Source of the DNA: Sphagnum compactum
Lineage: Eukaryota > Bryophyta > Sphagnopsida > Sphagnales
Assembly: GCA_965153455.1 (NCBI GenBank)
Contig: OZ234499.1
Span: 13,202,271-13,266,270 of the forward strand
DNA: 64,000 nt
Direction: 5' to 3'
The position numbers were made by a program, and so were the translations under genes. Positions 46,650-58,034 of this stretch are shown in pieces (positions within the stretch are counted from its first letter, which is position 1; the number at the start of each line of letters is the position of its first letter). Under the pieces are notes generated by a model that was not told the DNA's origin, made no database searches, and saw only the letters and a program-made list of their open reading frames with translations.

Positions 46650-49600
46650 AGCACATCTGCATGTTATGGAAAATCCAGATTAGCTCTTATTATCCCAGTT
46701 AGCAGAAGCTTGATTGACTAAACAGCTTAACAAAACCCACTTGTTTCAGACATTTCACAGGGGATGCTCACTTTGACCAGCCCTTGTTCTTCATCATCTT
46801 TTCCTTTGTAGTAGATTTCCTTAACGAACAATCAGTCTTTAAGGTGGCCTGCTGTCACTGGTCAGACCTGCTAGCTCATGGCCCACCTACTGCTCAGTTG
46901 AGTCCTCCCAATGGCCATTACCTACTAAATTCATGTTTGTAAGTGCTCCAAGTTTTTCCATACAGTGCTATAAAAGATGTATTACTGAAAAGAAGCATGT
47001 GGGGGATGGATATTAGAGTACCCTATGTTGTGTGTCCAAATATCAGTAGTTTGCGAATATCAGTAGTATACTACTCTCTTGTAGTCCTGGTTTCTGAAAG
47101 TACAGGATAGGTATTGCAACACCTGTTGATGTTAAAGAAACCAACTGACAAAAGTGGGTATGCAGAAAGTTTATCCTCATATTGAAAAGAGTAGCATCAT
47201 CCTCAATGGTATGTCACAAAAACCCAACAAAATAAAACAAAAAGTTTTGAATGTTATATGTGAAAACCAAATTCATGTTTGCAAATTGAAGTTGTTGAGG
47301 TGTAACTTATGACACAACTGGCATTTCTTGGCAATTACATGCTCTTCAACGAAACAAAACAGACACTTGTGACGCATTTATGGGTGAACATGGGAGGCAA
47401 AAGCAGCTGCATGTCAGTAGTCTATTCTTTGGAAAGTATAGATTGGTCCTCTGTCATTAAACGTCAAATAACTATTGCCAGTAACAATTTTGGAGGAGAG
47501 CAATAATAGAATAAACAGCAGTAGCTGATCTACTTTCAATCAAGACCTACGATTTTGAGGTTTTAGAGTTTAGGGTTGGTACTTGGTTATAAGGTGTCAA
47601 AATGACATTGCAGAGTTACAGCAAATTTTCCTCAAGGTCTTGGTCGAAGGAGGGTTCAGCAGAGAAGCAAGGCTACTTGTCTGGTAAGGACAAAAGGAAT
47701 TCAACAGAATAGTCAATATTTACAAGATCCTTGTGATCTGATATCAAGAAAAACTCATAGAATGAAACAATTGAAAAAAAATAAAAAAATAATGATCTAG
47801 ATGAAACTAGAGGCAAATTATGTATTAGGGAACCAGCGAGAGTACCTGGGCTACAAAGTATACTCAAGGCATATATGTGCTACTCTCTTGCCAGTTATCA
47901 GACATAACCAATGTTGAGGGCAGCTTCAAGTTGCAGAAGTTCTCCTGTGATGGGACACAGAAGGCAGACATTATCATGCAGAGTCAAAACCCAGCAGGCA
48001 CCGATGAGGGGCGGGGGTTACCTGTTGTAACTCATTCCTGGCCAGCCACTGCTTTGCTGCTGCACCACCCAAATCCCTCTGAACATCAGTTCTGATTGTA
48101 GAAGGAAGAGAATAGAGGTAGAAAGGAGGGAGAAAGGGGTGAAACTAGAGCTGAGGGCACAAAAGGTTGCAACACCTGGATAATGATGACAAAGAAATAA
48201 ATCACATGCAAGAAGAGCATGCAAGGTTGTTGCATAGGATGAGGTTGCAATGAGCAGAGATGGCTTCTTAACTGGTGTGTCAAGTCGCAATGTTGAAAGA
48301 AACTATCTTCATTCATCTTGGCAGAACCAAACCTCTATTCACAACTAATTGTAAGATGTGGTAGGTTGTTGGCACTCACAAGAGTGACTTAAACTTTCCA
48401 CCTCTTTTTCTGTTTACACACAAAAGGGAAATGGAACTTGGAACTTTATTACAGGGTACCCATGTTTATCATAGGGGGGTACTAGATGTACTCTGATGTA
48501 TAAGCCATGCATCCAAAATCTCTTAGGATTCACCTCCAGGCCACATACCCCAAAAATGCATATGTTTGGAAACCAAACATCTTTGAAACCTCCACTTCTG
48601 AACATCTGGATAATCTTCCACAATGCATTCCATGAATCTCATACTGGACACTGTTGATACACCTACAACTAACAGATTTGACCTAATTACAATCGAGGGG
48701 TTCACCCAATGGACACGTGACCCCATATACTGCCCCTCATTATTTCACATAAGAGGTAAAGGATTCAAAATGGCTCCATGTAGACCCTGAAAGGCCCACC
48801 ATAAAGTCATATGTGGAGAGGGTGACTAAAACACCTTAGAGCTGCTAGATGAATAGCAGTTCCATAATCTCCTCTTACAAGCATGAAAATAACTGACAAT
48901 GCTCAAGGATAATCCTTCAGCTGCCGATTTACAAATCCCCGGTGCATATCTATCAATTCAGATTGCAACTTCTTATGTTCTTGTCCATCTAGTTCATGTC
49001 AGTGAGTACAACTACTCACACTCCTATCCATCCAAATGAGTGCACTTTGGTTACTACACCTCATACCCAAATTTTGCCAAGACGCTCTCTTCCAAAAGCC
49101 TTCCTGTACCCAAGTGTGAAAAACAATATCTTTGTACAGACCAAGGATTTCTCTGTCTTCATGATTTTGTCCACCTGAAAAGAATTGAGAGATGACCCTA
49201 CAGTGAGGAATTGGATACTTCAGATCTGACCAAAAAACCAACAACCATCAGCAACCATGAAAAAAGAGGAAACCCCACCATAAAGAGGAGAAAAGTAGAC
49301 CACAAGACAGAATTAAGGAGCAGTCTGAACAACATTGTCAGTCATATGTATGTTCAGGGACCGTCAACAGCAACATGTATGGAATTGACCGCTTACCATA
49401 ACATCCCCACTGACTCATCAATTCCTGGCAAAGGGTGCAGGTTAATGTGGAACATTAACCACCGTACTGAGCTTCTGTCACAAGATCAACAGTAACAGGA
49501 AAACTAAGCCATGATGCTGGCTAGCTCAAGAAAAAGAAAACTAAAAGACCTCAAGAAAAAAGACATGGATAGAAAGGGAAAATGGCCAGAAAAGAAAACC

Positions 49601-49688
49601 CCAAGAAAATTTGACAAGGGAAAGGAAACAGACAGAAGAATGAGGGAGAACTTTCTAGGAGAGTACTAAGTGTGAGAAACAAGTCTCA
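46650..49688. other. Intergenic DNA between the MYND/SET gene and SEC15 (convergent)
   Basis: The 3' untranslated regions of the two convergent genes must lie here. No frame above 94 codons; none resembles a protein I know. Purine-rich blocks occur near 48,100-48,140 and 49,500-49,640. Confidence 0.45.
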
Positions 49689-52208
49689 TCACTGCTCTCG
49701 CAATCGTTTAATCAGGGAATCAAGAGCCTTCTTCTTGGGAGCCACCCTTGTCCCACGACCAAACATCTTCTCTGGCAAATCCCTGTATTTTTCACAAATT
49801 TGAATGACTTTCTTTGAATCAAGTGCAGAGTAACTCTTCTCCCGGATAACTGGGTTAAGGAAAAGCTCAGGCTGGGTTGCTGTAAGTAGGTTCACAATCT
49901 GGCGTGCCTCTGCTAGACAGCCTTTTAAATTGGTGGATCCTGGCTGTTTCTCCAGTCCACTGCTTTGGTACTTGTCATCAGCAAACTGTTCCAGCAACCT
50001 CAAATCCGCATCAATCCCCATTACAGCATAGACATTGAATCGTTTTACATCCTCACTCAGCAATGTTGAGACTATGCAGTTAGAGATGTGCTCCAGCACA
50101 CCACTGATAACTTTGTCAAATGCATCCAACGGTAAGATCTCTTGTGCCGTCTCTGCAAGTGTCTCCAGATAAATTATGACATCATTCAAATAGTCATTTC
50201 CACTCTGCAGGGGATCCTCAGGGGTCCAGTTGATGTTCAGTGTGAGCAGCATGAACTCATTAACCTTTGATTTGACAAGCTTGAGCATGGTGTCATGTGC
50301 AACTGCTTGAGAGTTCCTCAAAGTGACACGAGCTGACAATGCACCATATGGACCTTCCACAAGTCGCATTGGGATCCCACAAAGCTTAGCCGCATGTTGT
50401 GCAAAATAATCACATGCCCTCTCAAGCACTGTCATGTTGGCAGCAATTTGCATGGCATGTGATACACCAAGGGTTGGGCTCCTGACAAGCCTAAGCAGTG
50501 CCTCGTTCAACACATTGGTGAGCAATTTGTCAAGATATCTTTTCACAAGATCATAATAGTCCATGTGCCCACCATATGCAAGAAAACTCACTGAGTCTTC
50601 AATGAATGATCTTACAATCCGACAGCAGTCTGGAACTGTTGCTGAGAAGGGCGCAATATATGGAAATGCAGGCATCACGTCAATGTTTTGAAGATGGAAG
50701 GCCAGCACATTCATGTTATACTCATACTCCTTTCGCATCACCATTTGTTCATACTTGTCATTTGCTAGAACATCATTAATCCGGTGACGACAATCAGTCA
50801 GCAGGAGTTCATGGTACTTGTCTCGCATCGTGTCAAGCACATCCAACAAAGGACCAACCTGATGCCACATGAATCCATGAAACAGTCAAACATTTACTAA
50901 CATCTACACTTTCTGCCATGTCCTCATTTGACACACATACATCAGACAAAAAAGGCAGAGAATGCAATGATTTATGTACAGTCTCAGGATTGCTACCTGG
51001 TAACCGTATCTGCGAAGAGTGGCGCCCAGCAAGCTCACGTAATCCTTGACCAACAGAAGGTGATTTGCTGTCTGCATCCTGGAGAATTGATCCTCCATCA
51101 CCACTGTCATTCTACTAATTGCTGATTCCCACAGTTGTTCAGTGCGTGCACTGCTCATCAGGCCACCTGCAGATCGTAACACACGATCTTCAACAATGAA
51201 AAACCCTGCCAATTGAGCAAAATAGGTCTGGTGAGACTCCAGAAAGGACTGTGCAGTTGAGATCTGCAGATCAGAGTTGAGCTGGAGTTGCCTGTTCTTG
51301 TAATAATACTCCCTGAACTGGTCTTGCATCCCAAGACATGTGTTGATGTGATAAGCTCTGTACACAGGAGTCAAGTCAAACTTAAGCTGTGAATCGTCTT
51401 CATCGAGATCCTCCATCTCCAACATGTACACACATTCTTTGGATCCAGATCGGCTCTGTTCTTCAGCCTGCCTTTGCCGACCTCGAAGTTCCTCCTCTCT
51501 TTGGCGTGCTGAGGAAGCTTGTCCGATAGAAAGCTGTCCTATCTCCCGAGAAACACTGCGGATGTGTACAAGCCAGTCATTGAACTCTTTGTTAACTTTC
51601 CTCTCAATATGCGCTCTGCAGACAGGGATTTGTCTCTCCAGAAGCTGTCGCAGAGCTCGAGCTGGGAGCACAGGCATGTAGTCTCTTTCCATGATGTCGA
51701 GTGCTTTCAAAGCTGGATAATAGCCATTTTCCAGCACATGATCATTCACTCTCATGCACAAATCAACCACAGCAGTGCATATCTTGAGAGAGTCGATAGC
51801 TCCCATCAGATTTTTCTTGGTACCATGAGACTCAATAAGCGAATCCAGCATCGTCAACAGTCCATCTCCGACTCGCTGCAACTGCTTATTCTCTTTGGCC
51901 AGCCCGGACTTGAGTTCATCAGCATCCAGAAGCACATGACGAAGCTCATCAACAGCCCTAATAAACTCCGAGTAATGCAACTTACATAGATCCTCAATCT
52001 CAACTTCCTTCTTCTTCACAAACCCCTTGAGCTGATGAATCAAAGATTCCGGTCTCCCGATCTCGAATGCCGCTCGAATGAAAGGCCCTAAGTCTTCCCC
52101 ATTGCTAATGGCGGATGCTAAGGCCGAATCGTCAACTCCAATCAAACCCCCATCTCCACCTTTCTCCCCATTCTCCACACCACTTGCTGCTCTCTTGGTT
52201 TTGTTCAT
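49689..52208 (-). CDS. SEC15: Exocyst complex subunit SEC15, two exons
   Basis: Subunit of the octameric exocyst that tethers secretory vesicles to the plasma membrane. The family binds Rab GTPases and links to SEC10. Exons on the minus strand: 52208-50997 and 50858-49689, with a 138-base GT-AG intron. The protein has 793 residues, which is the usual plant length. The N-terminus is helical (KGFVKKKEVEIEDLCKLHYS; then VVDLCMRVNDHVLENGYYPALKAL, typical for the family). The C-terminal domain starts near residue 400 (VGPLLDVLDTMRDKYHELLL, then MPAFPYIAPFSATVPDCCRI). The intron falls between YGYQ and VGPLLD. The start ATG was chosen because the family begins with a short polar stretch; the 23 codons before it are a Gly-rich run from the leader. 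No break or missing part. Confidence 0.95.
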
Positions 52209-52400
52209 CGTTCCTCCTCGCAGATCACTTTCCCCCTCCCACCCTCCCCCTTTCTCCCACACCCAGGCAACACACAAAGCTCAGAGCTGCTCCAGCGCGA
52301 AATCACTCCCCAAACACACACACACAAAAAGTACAGTGCAAAAACCACGAAACGCAAAGAGCTCCAAACCCTAACCCTAACAGGAAAGCACACCTTTCTT
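52209..52400 (-). promoter_or_regulatory. SEC15 leader with telo-box repeat
   Basis: Upstream of the start codon the plus strand carries AAACCCTAACCCTAAC at about 52,366-52,381, i.e. a telo-box in the leader or promoter. An (AC)n tract lies next to it (about 52,313-52,326). Telo-boxes are common in leaders of broadly expressed plant genes. Confidence 0.45.
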
Positions 52401-52545
52401 TCTGCCAAGACCATGGATGGGACTTACTACTTACTAGTAAGTCCTTCTTCTCAGAAAAAGACTTACTAGTAATTAAATAAACACTCTCTCTAATGTAACT
52501 AGTAAGTCGTGAGAAATTGTTAGCTCATCTATAAAGGCTCTCTTC

Positions 52546-52567
52546 CTCACTCACTCACTCACTCACT
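52546..52567. repeat. (CTCA)n microsatellite
   Basis: Five to six units of CTCA in tandem. Confidence 0.85.
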
Positions 52568-52587
52568 TTGACAGGCCAACCAGCAAC

Positions 52588-52844
52588 TAGTGTTTTTTGT
52601 GGCTATGATCCACAGGAAAATTTAGCCAAATTTGGCTACAACCTAAATATGAAAGTAAAACTTTTAAACATGCTTTTATATTTTTTGGCTACTTCTACTT
52701 GAACCATGCATAGAAATCTGGCGATTTTTCTTAAAACTTGGTTAAATTATGGCTATTTGAAAATCTCAAAAAGCACTTGATTTTTTAACACATTTCAAAT
52801 TTTAAATAGCTTTTTGGCTAAATATAGCCAGTAAAAGAAAGGCT
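52588..52844 (+). mobile_element. MITE copy C with perfect 9-bp target duplication
   Basis: A 257-bp non-coding element flanked by ACCAGCAAC at 52,579-52,587 and again at 52,845-52,853. It matches copy A through most of its length (ATGATCCACAGGAA, ATTTAGCCAAATTTGGCTAC, GAAATCTGGCGATTTTTC, AAATATAGCCAG). The ends are imperfectly inverted (TAGTGTTTTTTGTGGCTA against AGCCTTTCTTTTACTGGCTA, read inward). A 9-bp duplication is the Mutator-type size. Confidence 0.8.
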
Positions 52845-53029
52845 ACCAGCAACCCGCCAGTTCACCATGCAGGATGGAAGAAAAAGCTGGACATGTGGAC
52901 AGAAAACACTTTTTCATCGTACTCCTGTCCCACAACTAACCACGGTGGTTAGCAATGTACTAAACCCGTCTACCCACATGTACCTACCACGGTTGGACTG
53001 TTATTAGAATTAACAGACCCTGGACAGTT

Positions 53030-53170
53030 ATCAGGGCGGTTCTTAGGATTCCTAACTGTGATGCTCCAACCACCATCAAAGACCTGATTCTGGTATATAA
53101 CCACGGTGCTCAAAAATTGAAATAACTGGTCAAAAAAATTGCTGGTTGTTTATTGGTTCTTCCATGAAAA
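53030..53170. repeat. Copy of the GGGCGGTTCT repeat family
   Basis: It shares ATCAGGGCGGTTCT, then CAAAGACC, TGGTATATAACCA and a GGTTnTT tail with 58,988-59,165 and, more diverged, with 5,645-5,830. It is non-coding. Confidence 0.5.
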
Positions 53171-53227
53171 ATTCCAACGTTCTCTTTTAAGGTTATTTTT
53201 GGAAACCGGCCGGATCGACAATTACAT

Positions 53228-53412
53228 AATGTAAAGGGCGTCGTGGTCGTCAGGCGTGGTCTGGCGTGGTCGTTGGCGTGGTCGTGATGAAATGAAGCTT
53301 TTTTCATTCATCATCTGACCCGTCCATCCATCCCTCCCATCATCCAGGGTCATCCAGGGCCATAATTGCCTATCAGTCTATGAGGCTCAGCAGCAGCAAC
53401 GTCCCCCGGCAG
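53228..53412. repeat. Left flank copy of a direct repeat pair (about 185 bases)
   Basis: This block (ATGTAAAGGGCGTCGTGG ... CGTCCCCCGGCAGTT) recurs at 55,941-56,138 with few differences; the right copy has an extra GTCAGGCGTGGTC unit. The two copies bracket the tandem array. Confidence 0.85.
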
Positions 53413-53648
53413 TTGTGCCTGATGAGGTGTATTTTGGTGTACGCTGGGTATTTTGGCTTGGTCAGGTGTCTTATGGAGTGTGTTAGGTACAGGCCGTTGT
53501 GCCTGATTAGGTGTATTAAGGAGTATGTCAGGTATAGGCCATTTTGTGCCTGGTGAAGTGTATTATGGAGTGGTGTGGTTACAGGCCACTGTGCCTAATT
53601 AGGTGTATTGTGGAGCATGCCGGGAATAGGCCATTTTGTGCTTGGTGC
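53412..53648. repeat. Minisatellite, GTGCCTGATTAGGTGTATT units
   Basis: Four to five units of about 45-85 bases, each containing GTGCCTGATnAGGTGTATT followed by a GGCCATTTT or GGCCGTT phrase. Confidence 0.65.
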
Positions 53649-55943
53649 CAAACATAAACAAAAAAAAGTAAAAACACAAAAACTATAAAAAAAACAAATG
53701 AAACCAGGAAAGGGAAATACAGTAAAATCATTTTAAAAGAAGAAAAATTACAAAAAAGAAGAAACCAAATAAAGAGTAAAAAATAAGAAAAAATAAAACT
53801 TATAATAATGAAGAAAAACCCTACTTGAAAAAGAATGAGGTGTGTCTTCTTTCTCCAAACTTCAAACTTGCATCCAAATAAACAAAAATACAAAAGTGAA
53901 AAACAAACACTTTATTTTTATTATACAAAATAATAATATAAACAGAAAACATGTACAAAAAACAATAAAAAAGAGAAAGGTTTTTAAAAAAAAGTAAAAA
54001 ACATGAACCAAACATTGTTGAAATAACACACCTGTGCATTAGGCACGGGGTTCATCATCTGACCCGTCCATCCCCCGGCAACGTCGTGGTCGTGAAGCTT
54101 CGGGATGAAATGAAGCTTTCCATCCGTCCGTCCGTCCGTCATCCATCCCGTCATCCATCCAAACAGAATAAATATATATTTTTAAAAGGGGAAAAATAGA
54201 AAAAAATAAAAACAGAAAAACACTTTAACAATTAAAAACTTTTTGTAAACACTTAAACATGAAACAAAAAGGAGAAATACAGTAAAATAATCTTAAAAGA
54301 AAATTAAAAATAGATGACAAAAAATAAGAAACAAAACAGAGAGCAAAAGAAAGAGAACAAAAACCATACTTGAAAACAAATTGAGGTTCGTCTTCTTTTT
54401 CCAAACTTCAAACCTGCATCTAATCAAACAAAAATAAAAAAGTTTTTTTAAATTATTTTTATTATAAAGCATATTAGAAAAACTAATTTTTTTTTGGAAA
54501 AGAAAATAGAAATTAAATGAAGATAGACAAAATAAGAATTAAAAAATTAAAACATGAAACAAACATAAACAAAAAAGTAAAACACAAAAACTATAAAAAA
54601 AGAATGGAAACAAATGAAACAAGGAAAGGGAAATACAGTAAAATCATTTTAAAAGAAAAAAATTACAAAAAAGAAGAAACCAAATAAAGAGTAGAAAATA
54701 AGAAAAAATAAAACTTATAATAATTAAGAAAAACCCTACTTGAGAAAGAATGAGGTGTGTCTTCTTTCTCCAAACTTCAAACTTGCATCCAAATAAACAA
54801 AAATACAAAAGTGAAAAGAAACACTTTATTTTTACTATACAAAATAACAATAAAAACGAAAACACACAAAAATATAAAAGTTAAAAAAAAAAAAACTAAA
54901 ACATGATCCAAACATTGTTGAAATAACACACCTGTGCATTGCAACTGTAAAAGAACCAGGAGGTTGAGAAATTTTATATAGTAAAGGACGTCGAGGTCGT
55001 GAAGCTTCGGGATGAAATGAAGCTTTCCATCCAGACGTCAGGATGAAATGAAACTTTCCATCCATCTGTCTGTCATCCATCCCGTCATCCGTCCCGTCAT
55101 CCATCCAAACAGAACAAATATATATTTTTAAAAGGGAGAAAACTACAAAAAAAATAAAAACACAAAAAAACACTATAACAATTAGAAACTTTTTGTAAAC
55201 ACTTAAACATGAAACAAAAAAGGGAAATACAGTAAAATAATCTTAAAAGAAAATTAAAAAATAGATGACAAAAAATAAGAAACAAATTAGAGAGCAAAAG
55301 AAAGAGAAAAAAAACCATACTTGAAAAAAAAATGAGGTTTGTCTTCTTTTTCCAAACTTCATACCTGCATGTAATCAAACAAAAAATTATTTTTATTATA
55401 AAACGTATTAGAAAAACTAGAATATTTTTTGGAAAAGAAAATAGAAACTAAATAAATAAATAAACGCATAAATTTTTTAAAAAAATGAAGATAGACAAAA
55501 TAAGAATAGAAAAAATTAAAACATGAAACAAACATAAACAAAAAAGTAAAACACAAAAACTATAAAAAAGGAATGGAAACAAATGAAACAAGGAAAGGGA
55601 AATATAGTAAAATCATTTTAAAGAAAAAAAATTACAAAAAAGCAGAAACCAAATAAAGAGTAGGAAATAAGAAAAAATAAAATTTATAATAATGAAGAAA
55701 AACCCTACTTGAGAAAGAATGAGGTGTGTCTTCTTTCTCCAAAATTCAAACTTGCATCCAAATAAACAAAAATACAAAAGTGAAAAAGATCACTTTATTT
55801 TTATTTTACAAAATAATAATAAAAACAGAAAACACATTAAAATAAAAAAATAAAAAAGATAAAAGTTTTTAAAAAAAACTAAAACATGAACCAAACATTG
55901 TTGAAATAACACACCTGTGCATTAGGCACGGGGTTCAAACTAA
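53648..55943. repeat. Higher-order tandem array, period about 0.9-0.97 kb
   Basis: Three large units can be followed by the phrase AAACATAAACAAAAAAGTAAAA at about 53,650, 54,561 and 55,529. Within each, a smaller block with TCTTCTTTCTCCAAACTTCA recurs (about 53,846, 54,391, 54,757, 55,340, 55,726), and AAACATTGTTGAAATAACAC precedes CACCTGTGCATT (54,031, 54,931, 55,911). The DNA is strongly A-rich on the plus strand. Long minus-strand frames (for example 53,579-53,893) are Phe/Ile/Leu-rich by-products. Confidence 0.75.
55912..55943 (+). mobile_element. Helitron-like 3' terminus (hairpin plus CTAA)
   Basis: CCTGTGC, a 5-base loop, then GCACGGG form a stem (one G-T pair). Six to seven bases further comes CTAA followed by T. 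This fits the Helitron 3' rule: a short hairpin just before a CTRR end, inserted before T. The related hairpin at 54,032-54,049 lacks the CTAA. The 5' TC end was not located. Confidence 0.45.
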
Positions 55944-56138
55944 TGTAAAGGGCGTCGTGGTCGTCAGGCGTGGTCTGGCGTGGTCGTCAGGCGTGGTCGT
56001 TGGCGTGGTCGTGATGAAATGAAGCTTTTTTCATTCATCATCTGACCCGTCCATCCATCCCTCTCATCATCCAGGGTCATCCAGGGCCACAAGCTGCCTA
56101 TCAGTCTATGAGGCTCAGCAGCAGCAACGTCCCCCGGC
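55941..56138. repeat. Right flank copy of the direct repeat pair
   Basis: Second copy of 53,228-53,412 (see that entry). It begins at the same ATGTAAAGGG point directly after the Helitron-like end and stops at CGGCAGTT. Confidence 0.85.
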
Positions 56139-56299
56139 AGTTCTACAACGTGCAAGGAGGATTGAGCTTGATGATGAATCCTCCTCCCATGGGGAAGAAT
56201 CAGCAACGCCGACTCCTGCCGAAGATTGCACCACCGCCACCCCAGAGATTTCATGAGGTCGGCCACATAGCGGCCAACAAGAAAGTTGGAGTGCTTCTA

Positions 56300-56383
56300 A
56301 CCTGATGGAATGCCAGCTGCAGAGCCTGCGGCAACCAGGGAAAGCTTGCGCTCACACGGCTATTGGGTATTGTGTCTGTAATA
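56300..56383 (-). pseudogene. CLC chloride channel fragment, copy 1, part 2
   Basis: Minus strand reads CERKLSLVAAGSAAGIPSG, the conserved 'RKLSLxAAGSAAGxxSG' segment of CLC channels/exchangers. It ends at a donor-like position just as copy 2 does (58,590). Upstream on the minus strand the homology stops at about 56,383, where phospholipase C-like DNA begins, and it resumes at about 57,750. Confidence 0.75.
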
Positions 56384-56434
56384 TCTGCTGGTCCAGGACT
56401 CGGGTAACATTGCGGCTGGTGGATTTCGCGGTTA

Positions 56435-57517
56435 TGAGCATCAAGCGTGTTGTGTGGTGCAATTGTGCATGAGTCGAATGGACCAACACTCACATCGCAG
56501 TATGAGCATTCGTCAATCCCAGCTACGGTGAAGAAGCTCTTCAACCTGCAGGGACCCTTCTTGACAGCACGCGATGCTTGGGCCGGCACTTTTGATGGTG
56601 TCCTCTCTCTCAATACTCCAAGAACGGATTGCCTATGTAAGCACATTTTTTCTCATCAAGCTAAGTATCTCCCCTGGATCCGGTGCTGCAATTTGTAGCA
56701 CAAGTGTTAGCCAGGTCCTCATCTTTCTTGGACGAAATTCCTAGAGTTGAACAGTGTTTTGTTGGTGAATGTGATGCTTGCATTATAATATAATATCATA
56801 TAATAGCAAGTTGCATGCCTTGAGGGACCTGCTGCAGGCAGCTGATCCATGCTCTTGATTTTATCAACCATCGGAAAAAGGGTGGGTACTGTTGAAAGTG
56901 GCCACTACTACTGCGCCATTGGTTGGCCATTTTTGTTCTTTGGCTTACAGTCCTGTGGTGTTGTGACATTTTGCAGCTAACAAGCATACGTGATCAAGGG
57001 ATCTATAATGTGTGACAAGATCCCTTACAGTATCTCTGCAAAGTTGAATTTGCCTCAAAAAGAAGAACTTAATGTTGTAGCGTAGGACGTGGGGCCTGAG
57101 CCAGAGCAAACCTGGGCTAGCTACAGCATAGTGTACATATTATTCATGGTGACCAATCTGCACATCAATGATCTTAAACCGAATGTCGGTCGATTAATTT
57201 CACCCTTTAACCCAAATTTTGCTGTTGGTTTATTATGTCCAGTGAAGTTGCCAGCTGCTCCTTCATCACTCCGCCCACAGAAGACGAATGAATCTTCCCC
57301 ACTCTCTGAGTTCCAAGAAGAATTGGTGACGATTGGCTCATCATTGAAGGGACACTTGCCTCCACTTACTGAGTGCAACACGGTGAAGAAAGCTCATGCT
57401 TATGTCACTGATGCAGTTGATAACTTCTTCAAGGCTGCTTTTGCTGCCTCCAAGGCTGGGCTTCCCTCTAAAATAAAATTTCAACTAAACTTGCCTGCAC
57501 AACCAGTTTCCTCCTGA
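56435..57517 (+). pseudogene. Non-specific phospholipase C (NPC), C-terminal exons only
   Basis: Two exon pieces: about 56,435-56,636 and 57,243-57,517 (stop TGA). The first reads [20 protein letters not shown], then [23 protein letters not shown], then FDG...PRTDC, which is the conserved phosphoesterase/NPC segment before the C-terminal tail. The second reads KLPAAPSSLRP, LSEFQEELVTIGSSLKG and TVKKAHAYVTDAVDNFF, the NPC tail. The splice phase between them works (donor GT at 56,637, acceptor AG at 57,241-57,242). The catalytic N-terminal two thirds are absent; stops and lost similarity appear just upstream of 56,435. NPC enzymes hydrolyse phospholipids to diacylglycerol; this piece could not. 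Confidence 0.75.
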
Positions 57518-57749
57518 AGCAAGCTGTCACTATTTAGATATACTGATGAAACTTTGAGAAATTTCCCTTGGCATCAAAGCTGGATCTGACTGAGCTCACA
57601 CAATGTTCACTACCCTTCATCTACCAGGTCATGTATCTGCAGGGTTGGTTTTGGTTAAAGGTTTTGATTCATTACCAATCCAGGTATCGTCATGCATGCC
57701 AGGCTTCTCATACCCATTTCATAGAGAAATCTGGAGAAGTTGGCCACTG

Positions 57750-57835
57750 TTCCAACACCATTAGCTATGGATGCGCCAATTTCCACACTGGGCCCTTCTA
57801 GACCGAGTGAGTTACCAGTGCCAACAATTATATTC
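57750..57835 (-). pseudogene. CLC chloride channel fragment, copy 1, part 1
   Basis: Minus strand reads GTGNSLGLEGPSVEIGASIA then NGVGT, the selectivity-region 'GxGxSLGxEGPSVEIG' block of CLC proteins. This copy keeps the canonical Glu (LEGPS), the gating/proton glutamate position, where copy 2 has Lys. Part 2 lies beyond the phospholipase C segment. The DNA to the right (57,836-58,025) repeats the intron upstream of the same exon in copy 2. Confidence 0.75.
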
Positions 57836-58025
57836 TAATCACATCTGGCTCATACCCATTTGTTTTCAGGTAAGACCTGCCAACAATACAAAGACAACAA
57901 CAAGCAGCATGATGCCTTCAATTTTCAATTTGTTTGTAAAAATTGCAATCCAACTCTCAATATGGCAGGAAGAAACTAGGTACTCAATCAACTTGCCATT
58001 TGAGAGAGGCTATAAACTATAAACC
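57836..58025. repeat. Repeated CLC intron, left copy
   Basis: Matches 58,745-58,940 closely (TTCAGGTAAGACCTGCCAAC, AATTTTCAATTTGTTTGTAA, GAGAGGCTATAAACTATAAA). The repeat includes the exon next to it, so it is part of a tandem duplication of about 0.9 kb. Confidence 0.85.
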
Positions 58026-58034
58026 CATGTTGTG

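Noticed and set aside
53579-55556. Minus-strand frames rich in Phe, Ile and Leu as membrane proteins
   Set aside because: They come from A-rich plus-strand repeats. The same phrase recurs in each unit and none has a conserved domain.
53228-56138. Direct repeats flanking 2.7 kb as LTRs of a retrotransposon
   Set aside because: The repeats do not begin TG and end CA, no primer-binding site or polypurine tract is visible, and the inside has no gag or pol similarity, only A-rich tandem units.
57121-57381. 86-codon minus-strand frame over the phospholipase C tail
   Set aside because: Mirror of the NPC coding exon, which matches its family on the plus strand.
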